A stretch of 64,000 bases of DNA from Streptomyces nitrosporeus (lineage in GTDB: Bacteria > Actinomycetota > Actinomycetes > Streptomycetales > Streptomycetaceae), in NCBI RefSeq assembly GCF_008704555.1, contig NZ_CP023702.1, forward strand, positions 2,480,001-2,544,000, written 5' to 3'. Made by a program: the position numbers and the translations under genes. Each line of letters begins with the position of its first letter. Positions within the stretch are counted from its first letter, which is position 1. Shown in pieces: positions 1 to 8,319 of the stretch. Under the pieces are notes generated by a model. The model saw only the letters and a list, made by a program, of their open reading frames with translations, did no database searches and was not told the origin of the DNA.

Positions 1-58
1 GGTGCGTGCCCATGGGAGGCCTCCTGGGGGTGGGGGACGATGCCGCAGGCGCCCTCAT
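1..58 (-). CDS. possible 5' end of a gene leaving the window on the left
   Basis: An open minus-strand frame runs off the left edge. It could start at an ATG at 58 (purine-rich GGAGGGG about 8 nt upstream) or at an in-frame ATG at 13 (AGGAGG at 20-25, 6 nt spacing). A perfect palindrome lies just upstream at 75-96, so if the gene is real it is probably a target of the TetR regulator encoded at 182-877. Too little is present to name a product. In TetR systems the neighbour is often an efflux pump or a detoxifying enzyme, but that is only inference. Confidence 0.35.
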   Translation of the reverse strand, partial: MRAPAASSPTPRRPPMGTH

Positions 59-74
59 CAGCCTGCCCCTCCAC

Positions 75-96
75 CGTAACGAACATGTTCGTTACG
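75..96. promoter_or_regulatory. TetR-type operator, perfect 22-bp palindrome
   Basis: The half-site CGTAACGAACA is followed immediately by its exact reverse complement, centred between 85 and 86. A second partial copy (ACGAACAAGTTC) overlaps on its right side. The same core recurs at 886-903 in front of the tetR gene, as expected for an autoregulated TetR protein that also controls the gene leaving the left edge. Seen directly; the protein partner is inferred from position. Confidence 0.7.
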
Positions 97-181
97 AACA
101 AGTTCTTCAGTGGGTGTGCCGCGACCCCTCCCGCGGCCTTCGCGCGCGGACCGTCTGCCGGCAGCGGGAATCCGCGAGAGC

Positions 182-877
182 TCAGCCGGTGGTATCCGGT
201 ACCGGGGTGTGGATGATCCCGTTGATCACGACGTTGAGGCCCCAGGACAGGCGGGCGTCCTGGGTGCCGGACAGCAGTGTCGGCAGGTGCGCCTTGATCA
301 TCGGGTGCCCGGCCTCGTCCACCCCGTGCGCGGCACGGGTGAGCGCGTCCCAGTCGCCCTGGCTCATCGGCTCGTGTTCCTGCGTAGCGTGCTCCGCCGC
401 GGTCGCGGTCGCGTACTGCAGGAGGCTGTCCACGCCCCAGGCGACCTGCTCGCGTGGGGCGCCGCTGCGGGAGAGCAACAGCAGAAGGCGTTCGACCAGG
501 TCGAGGTAGTTCGCGCCGCTGGGGCGTGCGACCAGGGCGGAGCGGGCCAGCTGAGGATGCTCGAAGAGCAGACGGGTGTAGGAGGTGAGGACCGCGACGA
601 GATCCTCACGCCAGCCGGTCCCAGGCCGGTCGGTGGACAGCTCCACCTCGCCCAGGAGCGCGTCCAGCACCGCCGCGTGCAGCTCGGCGGTGTTGGCCAC
701 GTAGACGTAGAGCGAGGCCGGGCCGGTGTCCAACTCCTGGGCCAGGCGCCGCATGGTCACCTTCTCCAGCCCCTCGGACCGCATGACCCGCACCGCCGCA
801 TCGACGATCCCCCACCGCGTCAGGGCCGGCTTCGCGGGGCGCTCACGCCGGCTGATCGGTTCTCGCTTCGCAGTCAT
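182..877 (-). CDS. TetR family transcriptional regulator
   Basis: A 231-residue protein with an N-terminal helix-turn-helix of the TetR type (about residues 19-65, containing the recognition-helix stretch TGPASLYVYVANTAEL) and a ligand-binding C-terminal domain like those of tetracycline-repressor class proteins. It should bind DNA as a dimer and leave it on binding a small molecule. Palindromes sharing the core ACGAACATGTTCGT sit directly upstream of its start (890-903) and at 75-96, so it probably represses itself and the gene to its left. A GAGG ribosome site lies just before ATG 877. The ligand cannot be read from sequence. Confidence 0.9.
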   Translation of the reverse strand: MTAKREPISRRERPAKPALTRWGIVDAAVRVMRSEGLEKVTMRRLAQELDTGPASLYVYVANTAELHAAVLDALLGEVELSTDRPGTGWREDLVAVLTSYTRLLFEHPQLARSALVARPSGANYLDLVERLLLLLSRSGAPREQVAWGVDSLLQYATATAAEHATQEHEPMSQGDWDALTRAAHGVDEAGHPMIKAHLPTLLSGTQDARLSWGLNVVINGIIHTPVPDTTG

Positions 878-885
878 ACCTCGAT

Positions 886-905
886 CGTAACGAACATGTT
901 CGTCG
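886..905. promoter_or_regulatory. second TetR-type operator
   Basis: The core ACGAACATGTTCGT (890-903) is a perfect 14-bp palindrome inside a less perfect copy of the 75-96 operator. It lies 9 nt upstream of the tetR start codon, where a bound repressor would block the promoter or early transcription. Autoregulation is inferred. Confidence 0.65.
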
Positions 906-1004
906 CCCCGAGGGGTGCGGAATCGCGTCTCACCCCGAAAACCCCGCGGAGCCGGCGCCCTGGGCGGGCTCCTTCATCGCGGGAGCACCGGACCGGTACG
1001 CCCG

Positions 1005-1264
1005 TCAGGCCACCGGCCGGGCAAGGGCGAGCACCGCCAGTGCCACCGGCACCACGGTGCCGAACCCCTCCGGGTCCCGCACCCCCGGGGCCGCCGCCAG
1101 GACGCCCACGACCACTAGCGCCGGCCCGACCGCTCCCAAGGTCCAGCGCCGCGGCCAGCGCTCCGCCCGCTCCTCCGCACGGCCCGCTTCTGGTCGATCT
1201 CGACCTGGAGCGCCTCACGGCTGACGCGCACCATGACTGCCATATGGAGACGCGTTTCAGCCAT
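1005..1264 (-). pseudogene. possible frameshifted small membrane protein
   Basis: Two minus-strand frames look like halves of one protein. An N-terminal piece starts at ATG 1264 (MAETRLHMAVMVRVSREALQ) and runs through ...EIDQKRA. A second frame from about 1165 to 1005 reads EERAERWPRRWTL, then two hydrophobic stretches (LGAVGPALVVVGVLAAA and VVPVALAVLALARPVA) with strong GC3. Removing four bases near 1170 would join them. In the uncorrected first frame the protein simply continues, losing the hydrophobic part, to a stop at 1115. There is no good ribosome site at 1264. Either a decayed gene or coincidence; the rest of 906-1497 holds nothing else I can support. Confidence 0.3.
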
Positions 1265-1497
1265 GCCGAGGACGCGGTGAACCATGTATCCCTGGCTGTG
1301 TTCCGCTTCGATCACGACGCACTCGTCACACCTCATCTGGCCCGGCTCGTCGGACACGACTCCCCACTCCTCCACCTGCGCCGCCAGGGGAGACGGCGGG
1401 ATGTCCGACCGCTTCGCCGAGCATGCGGAGGAGCTGTGGGGCCGGGGCCCCCGGCCCCTGTGAGGGGGCGCGCCCCGGCCGGGGCGACAATGGCCGG

Positions 1498-2442
1498 GTG
1501 AACCGGCCCGTGGATCCCGCCCTCGCACTCCGCCCCCGGCTCCCCTCCCCGCTGGAGGAGATCCGCGACGAGCGTTTCACCCGGTACGGGGTGGCTCTGC
1601 TGCTGAAACGGGACGACCTGATCCACCCGGATCTGCCGGGCAACAAGTGGCGCAAACTCGCCCCCAATCTGCGGGCCGCCGCGGGGCGTACCGTGCTGAC
1701 CTTCGGCGGGGCCTACTCCAACCACCTGCGGGCCACCGCCGCGGCCGGGCGGCTCCTCGGCTTCCCCACCATCGGTGTCGTACGGGGGGACGAGCTGGCG
1801 CACCGCCCGCTGAACCCGTCCCTCGCCCGGTGCGCCGAGGACGGGATGCGCCTGCACTTCGTGGACCGGGCGGCCTACCGCGCGAAGGGCTCCCCCGAGG
1901 TCCTGGACGGCCTGCTGGACCTCTTCGGGGACTGCGCGGTCGTCCCGGAGGGCGGCAGCAACGCCGCCGCCGCGCGGGGCTGCGCGGAGCTCGGCCGCGA
2001 GCTGTCCGGACAGACCGGGCGGGCCGGGCAGGCCGCCGGTACGGTCGCGGTGGCCTGCGGCACCGGCGGCACCCTGGCCGGGCTGGCCGCAGGGCTCGGG
2101 TCCGGGCAGCGCGCCCTGGGCATACCGGTGCTGCGGGGCGGTTTCCTCGGGGCCGCCGTGCGCGGCCTCCAGCGGGAGGCGTTCGGCGGGCCCGCCGGGC
2201 GGTGGTCGCTGGACGAGCGCTTCCACTTCGGCGGCTACGCCCGTACGACACCGGAACTGCACGCCTTCGCCGAGGACTTCGAGGACCGGCACGGACTGCC
2301 CGTCGAACGCCTCTACGTCGCCAAACTGCTGTACGCGCTGACCACGCTGGCCGCCGAGGGCGCCTTCGCGCCGGGATCGGCGGTCGCCGCGGTGATCACG
2401 GGGAGGCCCGGCCCCCTTCAGGACCCGTCCGTCTCCCGGTAG
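1498..2442 (+). CDS. PLP-dependent D-cysteine desulfhydrase / ACC deaminase family enzyme
   Basis: About 314 residues from GTG 1498; longer in-frame starts upstream look non-coding. The protein belongs to fold-type II PLP enzymes of the YedO/ACC-deaminase family. LPGNKWRKL near the N-terminus carries the lysine that forms the Schiff base, FGGAYSNHLRATAAA binds substrate carboxylate, and the CGTGGTLAGLAAGL loop holds the PLP phosphate. Known members break down D-cysteine to pyruvate, sulfide and ammonia, or deaminate 1-aminocyclopropane-1-carboxylate; substrate cannot be fixed here. The C-terminus reads ITGRPG where relatives usually have HTGG. The 3' end overlaps the convergent antiporter gene by 25 nt. 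Confidence 0.85.
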   Translation: MNRPVDPALALRPRLPSPLEEIRDERFTRYGVALLLKRDDLIHPDLPGNKWRKLAPNLRAAAGRTVLTFGGAYSNHLRATAAAGRLLGFPTIGVVRGDELAHRPLNPSLARCAEDGMRLHFVDRAAYRAKGSPEVLDGLLDLFGDCAVVPEGGSNAAAARGCAELGRELSGQTGRAGQAAGTVAVACGTGGTLAGLAAGLGSGQRALGIPVLRGGFLGAAVRGLQREAFGGPAGRWSLDERFHFGGYARTTPELHAFAEDFEDRHGLPVERLYVAKLLYALTTLAAEGAFAPGSAVAAVITGRPGPLQDPSVSR

Positions 2443-4019
2443 GCCGCGGCCTCCTCCAGGTCCAGCCGGCGCAGCAGGGTCCGCAGCATCTCGTCGTCGA
2501 TCCGCCGTTCGTCCCTGAGCCGGACGAAGACCTCGCGCTCGGCCCCGATCATCTCGCGTGCCAGACGCCGGTAGGTGTCGTCCGCCGACTCGCCGGTGAC
2601 CGGGTCGAACGCCCCGAGCCGCTCCCACACGGCGTTGCGGCGCCGTTCCATGACGGTGCGCAGCCGGTCCGCGAGGGGTCCGGGCAGCTGGTTGCGCGGG
2701 TCGGCCAGCAGGGCGTCCAGCCGGGCCTCGGCGGCGGTGGACGCCTCGCTCTGCGCCTGCGCCTCGGCCAGTGTCTCGGCCGTCGGGTCGCGTCCCGGCA
2801 GCTTCAGCACCCGCACCAGGACGGGCAGGGTGAGCCCCTGGACGACCAGCGTGCCGATGACGGTGGTGAAGGTCAGGAACAGCACGAGGCTGCGGGCCGG
2901 GAAGGGCTCCCCGTCGTGCGTGGCCATCGGGACGGAGAAGGCGATGGCGAGCGAGACGACCCCGCGCATCCCGGCCCAGCTGACGATCAGCGGCGAGGTC
3001 CACGGCATCGCGGGCTCGCGCTCCCTGATCCGCCTCAGGAGCCGGCGCGGGAGGTAGGTCGCCGGGTAGACCCAGACGAAGCGCACCACGACCACCGCGG
3101 CGAACACCGCGACCGCGTAACCGGCCGCCTCGGTGACGCCGTACGCGCCGAGTTCCCGCAGCACGAAGGGCAGCTGGAGGCCGATGAGCGCGAACACCGA
3201 GGACTCCAGGACGAAGGCGACCATCTTCCAGACCGCCGCCTCCTGGAGCCGGGTCGCGAAGTCCACCTGCCAGGAGCGGTGCCCCAGGTACAGCGCGACG
3301 ACGACCACGGCGAGCACCCCCGAGGCGTGCACCCGCTCCGCCGCCGCGTACGCGACGAAGGGGATCAGCAGCGACAGGGTGTTCTGGAGCAGCGCCTCCC
3401 TGAGGTGGGTGCGCAGCCAGTGCAGCGGCACCATCAGGACCAGTCCGACGCCGACTCCCCCGCCGGCCGCCAGCAGGAACTCGCCGATGCCGGCGCCCCA
3501 GCTCATGCCCTCGCCGACGGCGGCGGCCAGGGCGACCTTGAAGGCGGTGATCGCGGTGGCGTCGTTCACCAGGGACTCGCCCTGGAGGATCGTGGTGACA
3601 CGGGCGGGCAGTCCGACCCTGCGGGCGATGGCGGCGGCCGTCACCGCGTCGGGCGGGGCCACGATCGCGCCGAGCACCAGGGCGGCGGTCAGGGGCAGGC
3701 CGGGCACGACGAGGTGGGCCAGCCACCCCACGGCGACGGTCGCGAACAGCACGTAGCCGACGGAGAGCAGGGCGACCGGCCGCACGTTGGCCCGCAGGTC
3801 GAGGTAGGAGCTGTCGATCGCCGCGGTGTGCAGCAGGGGCGGCAGCAGCAGGGGCAGCACGATGTGGGCGTCCAGCGTGTAGTCGGGCACCCCCGGCAGG
3901 TACGAGGCCAGCAGCCCCACGGCCACCAGCAGCAGCGGGGCCGGCACCGGGGTGCGCCGCGCCGCGCCCGCGACCGCCGCGCTGACCGCGACGAGTGCCA
4001 CCAGTGGCCAAGCGTCCAT
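2418..4019 (-). CDS. Na+/H+ antiporter, CPA1 (NhaP/NHE) family
   Basis: A 533-residue integral membrane protein with about 12 hydrophobic segments in residues 1-400 and a charged cytoplasmic tail of about 130 residues. The CPA1 signatures are visible: VAPPDAVTAAAIARRVG in the middle, followed by the ND pair in ESLVNDATAITAF, which forms the ion-binding core. Such proteins exchange Na+ (or K+/Li+) for protons and serve pH and salt homeostasis. ATG 4019 (MDAWPLVALV) is chosen because the first membrane helix begins there; the 79 extra codons upstream are antisense to the neighbour gene. It is divergent from the zinc-finger gene, with starts 46 nt apart. Confidence 0.9.
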   Translation of the reverse strand: MDAWPLVALVAVSAAVAGAARRTPVPAPLLLVAVGLLASYLPGVPDYTLDAHIVLPLLLPPLLHTAAIDSSYLDLRANVRPVALLSVGYVLFATVAVGWLAHLVVPGLPLTAALVLGAIVAPPDAVTAAAIARRVGLPARVTTILQGESLVNDATAITAFKVALAAAVGEGMSWGAGIGEFLLAAGGGVGVGLVLMVPLHWLRTHLREALLQNTLSLLIPFVAYAAAERVHASGVLAVVVVALYLGHRSWQVDFATRLQEAAVWKMVAFVLESSVFALIGLQLPFVLRELGAYGVTEAAGYAVAVFAAVVVVRFVWVYPATYLPRRLLRRIREREPAMPWTSPLIVSWAGMRGVVSLAIAFSVPMATHDGEPFPARSLVLFLTFTTVIGTLVVQGLTLPVLVRVLKLPGRDPTAETLAEAQAQSEASTAAEARLDALLADPRNQLPGPLADRLRTVMERRRNAVWERLGAFDPVTGESADDTYRRLAREMIGAEREVFVRLRDERRIDDEMLRTLLRRLDLEEAAAYRETDGS

Positions 4020-4064
4020 TCCACCGTCCCCACGACCGGATCCGACCGACGTACCGTTGTCATC

Positions 4065-4325
4065 ATGAGTGAGTGCACGCACGTCGCCGAACTGCCGCGC
4101 CCCGAACCCGCTCCGCTCAGTGACACCTGTCCGGAGTGCCTGGAGGCGGGGAGCCACCCCGTGCAGCTGCGGCTCTGCCTGGTCTGCGGACACGTCGGCT
4201 GCTGCGATTCCTCGCCCCTGCGGCACGCCACGGGACACTTCCGCGAGACCGGCCACCCGGTGATCCGCAGCTTCGAGGCGGGGGAGAGCTGGCGCTGGTG
4301 CTTCGAGGACGGTTCGATCGTCTGA
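4065..4325 (+). CDS. small UBP-type zinc finger protein
   Basis: An 86-residue protein consisting almost only of a ZnF-UBP domain: C4 and H6 at the start, then CPEC, CLVCGHVGCC and HATGHFRETGHP supply the Cys/His zinc ligands. In eukaryotes this fold recognises the C-terminus of ubiquitin; small bacterial versions are common in actinobacteria and their role is unknown. It lies just upstream of the anti-sigma/sigma pair on the same strand, with 231 bp between. Whether it is co-transcribed with them cannot be told from sequence. Confidence 0.85.
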   Translation: MSECTHVAELPRPEPAPLSDTCPECLEAGSHPVQLRLCLVCGHVGCCDSSPLRHATGHFRETGHPVIRSFEAGESWRWCFEDGSIV

Positions 4326-4556
4326 CGTCTGGGTACGTCAATCCGGCGCCGGTTCTTCACAATTGCCCGCCGCCGCCCCCCGGACACCGTCCGAACGCAT
4401 GGGCCTACCATGAGTGACGGCCGGGGAAGGGGTCGCGGGGACACGGCATCATGGACCGCGACAACGTCGCCGGACCACACGGCCGGCGGCGTACCGGACG
4501 GCCCCGGGCACGTGTCCCGGAGTCTCGAACGAGTGTGTGCCACCTTGGAGGTGAGG

Positions 4557-4970
4557 GTGTCCCAGATCGCAGGCGAGCCCGGGAACCAGGACTTCGTTGA
4601 GGTCCGGCTGCCCGCTGCGGGTGCCTACCTGTCGGTGTTGCGTACGGCCACGGCCGGTCTCGCAGCACGCTTGGACTTCACCCTCGACGAGATCGAGGAT
4701 CTTCGCATCGCGGTAGACGAGGCCTGCGCGATCCTGCTCCAGCAGGCCGTGCCGGGCTCGGTACTCAGCTGCGTCTTCCGTCTCGTCGACGACTCCCTCG
4801 ACGTGACCGTCTCGGCCCCCACGACGGACGGCCGCGCCCCCGAGCGCGACACCTTCGCCTGGACGGTGCTCTCCGCACTCGCCGGCAAGGTCGACTCCAC
4901 GGTCGCCGACGACCGTACGGTCAGCATCAGCCTCTACAAGCAGCGCGGCGCGGGACCCGGGCCGGCGTGA
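4557..4970 (+). CDS. ushX: anti-sigma factor of the SpoIIAB/RsbW kinase family
   Basis: A 137-residue GHKL-fold protein. It matches what I recall of UshX/PrsH/RshA, the antagonist encoded upstream of sigH in S. coelicolor. The N-box is present (DLRIAVDEACAILLQQA), where the usual asparagine of the E-x-x-x-N motif is altered to D-E-A-C-A as in this subfamily; the ATP-lid region is short. It should bind SigH and keep it inactive. GTG 4557 is chosen because GGAGG sits at 4547-4551, five nt upstream; the 49-codon extension to 4410 has non-coding character. Its stop overlaps the sigma-factor start (GTGA at 4967-4970), implying translational coupling. Confidence 0.88.
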   Translation: MSQIAGEPGNQDFVEVRLPAAGAYLSVLRTATAGLAARLDFTLDEIEDLRIAVDEACAILLQQAVPGSVLSCVFRLVDDSLDVTVSAPTTDGRAPERDTFAWTVLSALAGKVDSTVADDRTVSISLYKQRGAGPGPA

Positions 4971-5929
4971 GCGACGGGAACGGGGACGGTCCTGTGCGTG
5001 ACGAGACGATCGGTTCCGGAGTGGTGGGCCCAGCCGCCGTTCCCGAGCAGCAGGCCCGCCCGCATCCGGCCGACGGGGCGGGCGGAGCGGACGGCGAGCG
5101 GGAGCCTACGGCCGCGGTGGAGCGGTCGCAGGTGAAGCGGGCGGGCCGGATGAGCGAGCACGGGGACCACGATCCGCACGACCGGAGCGCGGCACGCGCC
5201 CTCTTCGTCGAGCTGCGGGCGCTGCCCGACGGTTCGCCGGAGAAGGCCGAGCTGCGCAACCGGCTGGTGCGGATGCACCTGCCGCTGGTGGAGCACCTGG
5301 CCCGCCGCTTCCGCAACCGCGGCGAGCCGCTGGACGACCTGACCCAGGTCGCCACGATCGGGCTGATCAAGTCCGTGGACCGGTTCGACCCGGACCGCGG
5401 CGTCGAGTTCTCGACGTACGCGACGCCCACGGTCGTCGGCGAGATCAAGCGTCACTTCCGGGACAAGGGATGGGCGGTACGGGTGCCGCGCCGCCTCCAG
5501 GAGCTGCGGCTGTCGCTGACCACGGCCACCGCGGAGCTCTCCCAGCAGCACGGCCGTTCGCCCACCGTGCACGAGCTGGCGGAGCGCCTGGGCATCTCCG
5601 AGGAGGAGGTGCTGGAGGGGCTGGAATCGGCCAATGCCTACAGCACGCTCTCGCTGGACGTGCCGGACACCGACGACGAGTCTCCGGCCGTCGCGGACAC
5701 GCTGGGCTCGGAGGACGAGGCCCTGGAGGGGGTGGAGTACCGCGAGTCGCTGAAACCCCTGCTGGAGGGCCTCCCGCCGCGCGAGAAGCGGATCCTGCTG
5801 CTGCGCTTCTTCGGCAACATGACCCAGTCGCAGATCGCGCAGGAGGTCGGCATCTCCCAGATGCACGTCTCCCGGCTGCTGGCCCGCACACTCGCGCAGC
5901 TGCGGGAGCGCCTGCTGGTCGACGAGTAG
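4967..5929 (+). CDS. sigH: RNA polymerase sigma factor, SigB/SigF family (SigH)
   Basis: A 320-residue group 3 sigma factor. Region 2 is seen at HLPLVEHLARRFRNRGEPLDDLTQVATIGL and FSTYATPTVVGEIKRHFRD; region 3 at VPRRLQELRLSL; region 4 at PPREKRILLLRFFGNMTQSQIAQEVGISQMHVSRLL. The first 60 residues are a hydrophilic extension before an alternative ATG at 5150; another GTG lies at 5132. Studies on S. coelicolor SigH describe several isoforms arising from alternative starts and proteolysis, which fits. It is coupled to the anti-sigma gene by a 4-bp overlap and is expected to direct osmotic-stress and developmental genes. Confidence 0.93.
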   Translation: MSDGNGDGPVRDETIGSGVVGPAAVPEQQARPHPADGAGGADGEREPTAAVERSQVKRAGRMSEHGDHDPHDRSAARALFVELRALPDGSPEKAELRNRLVRMHLPLVEHLARRFRNRGEPLDDLTQVATIGLIKSVDRFDPDRGVEFSTYATPTVVGEIKRHFRDKGWAVRVPRRLQELRLSLTTATAELSQQHGRSPTVHELAERLGISEEEVLEGLESANAYSTLSLDVPDTDDESPAVADTLGSEDEALEGVEYRESLKPLLEGLPPREKRILLLRFFGNMTQSQIAQEVGISQMHVSRLLARTLAQLRERLLVDE

Positions 5930-6007
5930 CCGGGCGGGCGCGGGGCGGGCAGGAGGCGACGGGCCGTCCACGCGGCCGGCCCGGTACGCCCCGCCGACGG
6001 GCCCGGT

Positions 6008-6040
6008 GCGCCGCCGTGGCCCCGGGCCGCACGGCGGCGC
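6008..6040. terminator. bidirectional hairpin between sigH and the convergent gene
   Basis: An 11-bp perfect stem (GCGCCGCCGTG with its complement) and an 11-nt GC loop sit between the two convergent stop codons. No U-tract is present, as is usual for Streptomyces. Confidence 0.6.
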
Positions 6041-6054
6041 GTCCGGGGCGGCTG

Positions 6055-6504
6055 CTAGGCGTCAGGGGTCGTACGCGGGTCCCTGATGCCCAGCGCCTGT
6101 GTGGTGGCCGGGTTGAGCAGCAGCACCAGTCCCGTCACCGCGACCACGGCCAGGACGATCCCGGCGGGGATCAGCGCGCCCTGCGACCGCAGCAGCGTCC
6201 AGGCCACCGGCAGCGCCATGAGCTGGGTGATGAGGGCCGGTCCCCGGCTCCAGCTGCGGCGGCGCAGCAGACCGCGGGCGGCGAACAGCGGGATGAGCCC
6301 GAGCGCCACCAGGGTCAGACCGCCCGTCTCGGCCTGCCGGGGGCTGTCGGGGTGCCCGACGAGCCCCATCACCAGCATGTAGAGCCCGCCGAGGACGAGA
6401 GCGGCCCCCTCAAGGGTGTTGAGTGCGGCCAGCAGGGGGATCCGGGCCGGCTTCCCCTCGCCGGCCGGGGGCGGGGAGAGGGGCGCGTTCGCTTCAGTAC
6501 TCAC
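6055..6504 (-). CDS. small integral membrane protein, four predicted helices
   Basis: 149 residues. After a hydrophilic, proline-rich N-terminus (about 20 residues) there are four hydrophobic segments: LLAALNTLEGAALVLGGLYM, GGLTLVALGLIPLFAARGLL, ALITQLMALPVAWTLL and IPAGIVLAVVAVTGLVLLL. No motif that I recognise. It is convergent with sigH and divergent from the lipid kinase gene (152 bp between starts). Function unknown. Confidence 0.8.
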   Translation of the reverse strand: MSTEANAPLSPPPAGEGKPARIPLLAALNTLEGAALVLGGLYMLVMGLVGHPDSPRQAETGGLTLVALGLIPLFAARGLLRRRSWSRGPALITQLMALPVAWTLLRSQGALIPAGIVLAVVAVTGLVLLLNPATTQALGIRDPRTTPDA

Positions 6505-6655
6505 GCCCTTCAGGTTGGCATCCCCGGCCGCCCGGAGCGAAGCCGGGGCCGGAGCCGCCTGTCGCGCCGACGGGGATCATCACCCTGTGTGACCGACTCC
6601 GGACCGTGAAGTCCGCGGCTTCTGGGAGGTACCGCACGGTAGGTAGGCTTACGCC

Positions 6656-7624
6656 ATGCGCGCACTCCTCGTGGTCAATCCAGCCGCCACCACCACCAGT
6701 GCGCGGGTCCGTGACGTGCTGATCCACGCCCTGGCGAGCGAGATGAAGCTGGAGGTCGTGACCACCGAGTACCGCGGTCACGCCCGGGACCTGGGGCGGC
6801 GTGCGGCGGACGCCGACGACATCGACATGGTGGTCGCGCTGGGCGGTGACGGCACGGTCAACGAGGTGGTCAACGGCCTGCTGCACCGGGGCCCCGACCT
6901 GGAGGGGCTGCCGGCCCTCGCCGTCGTCCCCGGTGGCTCCACCAACGTCTTCGCGCGCGCCCTCGGCATCCCCAACGACGCCGTGGAGGCCACCGGCGCC
7001 ATCCTGGACGCCCTCGCGGACCGCAGCGAGCGCACGGTGGGACTCGGTGTGACGGCCGGCACCCCGGGTACCCCGGACGAAGCCGTCCCGAAGCGCTGGT
7101 TCACCTTCACCGCCGGCCTGGGCTTCGACGCCGGCGTCATCGGCCGAGTCGAACAACAGCGCGAGCGCGGCAAGCGTTCGACCCACGCGCTGTACGTGCG
7201 CCAGGTGCTCCGGCAGTTCCTGGAGGAGCCGCACCGGCGGAACGGTCTGATCACCCTGGAAGTTCCCGGCGAGGCCCCTGTGACGGAGCTCGCACTGTCC
7301 ATCGTCTGCAACACCTCCCCCTGGACCTACCTGGGGAATCGACCGATGTACGCCACCCCCCGGGCGTCCTTCGACACCGGCCTGGACGTGCTCGGACTGA
7401 AGCGCCTGTCCACCGCCGCGGTGACCCGGTACGCCACCCAGCTGCTGACTTCGAGCCCCGAGAGAGGCCCTCGCGGCAAGCACGCCGTGACCCTGCACGA
7501 CCTGACGGACTTCACCTTGCATTCGAAGGCGCCACTGCCCTTCCAGATGGACGGCGACCACCTGGGACTGCGGACGAGCGTGACGTTCACAGGCGTACGC
7601 CGTGCACTGCGTGTGATTGTGTGA
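6656..7624 (+). CDS. diacylglycerol kinase-type lipid kinase
   Basis: 322 residues of the DagK/YegS/BmrU family, soluble or membrane-peripheral lipid kinases that phosphorylate diacylglycerol or related lipids with ATP. The nucleotide-binding signature GGDGTVNEVVNGLL is at about residues 62-75, followed by PGGSTNVFARALG and a C-terminal beta-sandwich domain. The N-terminal LVVNPAATTTSARV replaces the more usual NP-x-SG. Likely role: recycling diacylglycerol from membrane lipid turnover. Stand-alone gene upstream of wblE. Confidence 0.9.
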   Translation: MRALLVVNPAATTTSARVRDVLIHALASEMKLEVVTTEYRGHARDLGRRAADADDIDMVVALGGDGTVNEVVNGLLHRGPDLEGLPALAVVPGGSTNVFARALGIPNDAVEATGAILDALADRSERTVGLGVTAGTPGTPDEAVPKRWFTFTAGLGFDAGVIGRVEQQRERGKRSTHALYVRQVLRQFLEEPHRRNGLITLEVPGEAPVTELALSIVCNTSPWTYLGNRPMYATPRASFDTGLDVLGLKRLSTAAVTRYATQLLTSSPERGPRGKHAVTLHDLTDFTLHSKAPLPFQMDGDHLGLRTSVTFTGVRRALRVIV

Positions 7625-7632
7625 GTGGAAGG

Positions 7633-7663
7633 GCCCAAAGTCCTTTAACTCGAACGTTTGGGC
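7633..7663 (+). terminator. weak hairpin after the lipid kinase gene
   Basis: GCCCAAA pairs with TTTGGGC across a 17-nt spacer, 9 nt after the stop codon. Only a 7-bp stem, so termination here is uncertain. Confidence 0.35.
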
Positions 7664-7737
7664 TGGCCCCCACCCCTTAGAAGTACGGCTGTGACCTAGT
7701 CGACACCGAGGAATCAAAAAAAACTTTCCAGAAGGGG

Positions 7738-7766
7738 TTGTATCCGCCGTCGAGGTTTGGGAATCT
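7738..7766 (+). promoter_or_regulatory. candidate promoter of wblE
   Basis: TTGTAT (7738-7743), a 17-nt spacer and GAATCT (7761-7766) resemble a housekeeping promoter. They sit in an unusually A/T-rich 320-bp gap that includes a run of eight A's at 7716-7723, about 180 bp before wblE. The long untranslated leader that follows (to 7944) holds no other gene that I can see. The -10 match is partial. Confidence 0.4.
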
Positions 7767-7944
7767 CTACTTGGCGATCGGGACAGCCCGCAGGACCGGC
7801 ATCCCTGAGAGCCAGAACCCCTCCTTATCACAACAGGGCCACAACCAGTTCTTCTGGGAGTCGGACCTTCACCTACGGGGGGATTCGTGAAAGCGTTCAC
7901 ATTCACAAGCAACATGTATGTAATACCAAGGAGAGGTAGCAGCC

Positions 7945-8202
7945 ATGGACTGGCGTCACAACGCCGTTTGTCGTGAGGAAGACCCCGAGCTGTTCTTCCC
8001 CATCGGCAACACCGGTCCTGCGCTGCTGCAGATCGAGGAAGCCAAGGCCGTCTGCCGTCGCTGCCCCGTCATGGAGCAGTGCCTGCAGTGGGCGCTCGAG
8101 TCCGGCCAGGACTCCGGCGTCTGGGGTGGCCTCAGCGAGGACGAGCGCCGTGCAATGAAGCGCCGTGCCGCTCGCAACCGGGCGCGTAACGCCAGCGCCT
8201 GA
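7945..8202 (+). CDS. wblE: WhiB-family iron-sulfur regulator WblE
   Basis: 85 residues with the four conserved cysteines of WhiB proteins (C9, then C37, C40 and C46 in AVCRRCPVMEQC) that bind a [4Fe-4S] cluster. The GVWGG turn and a basic C-terminus (KRRAARNRARNAS) follow. WblE is the Streptomyces counterpart of mycobacterial WhiB1, an essential nitric-oxide-sensitive protein that binds region 4 of the principal sigma factor. GGAGAGG precedes the ATG by about 8 nt. The strong terminator at 8320-8357 follows. It is monocistronic. Confidence 0.95.
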   Translation: MDWRHNAVCREEDPELFFPIGNTGPALLQIEEAKAVCRRCPVMEQCLQWALESGQDSGVWGGLSEDERRAMKRRAARNRARNASA

Positions 8203-8319
8203 CCGACGCCCCCGCATCACGAGCCTCAGCCAGGCGGCGCGTACAGAGCGTACGCACAGCCCCGCCTTCGAGTCGCAGCGCGCAGTACCCCCGAAGCGCA
8301 TCGCACCGTGAGCATCACC

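Noticed and set aside
1333..4011. 892-codon minus-strand open frame
   Set aside because: It is a GC-driven shadow across two real genes; its translation is low-complexity Arg/Gly/Pro.
1647..4325. 892-codon plus-strand open frame
   Set aside because: Only its last 86 codons (from 4065) are a real gene; the rest is antisense shadow of the antiporter.
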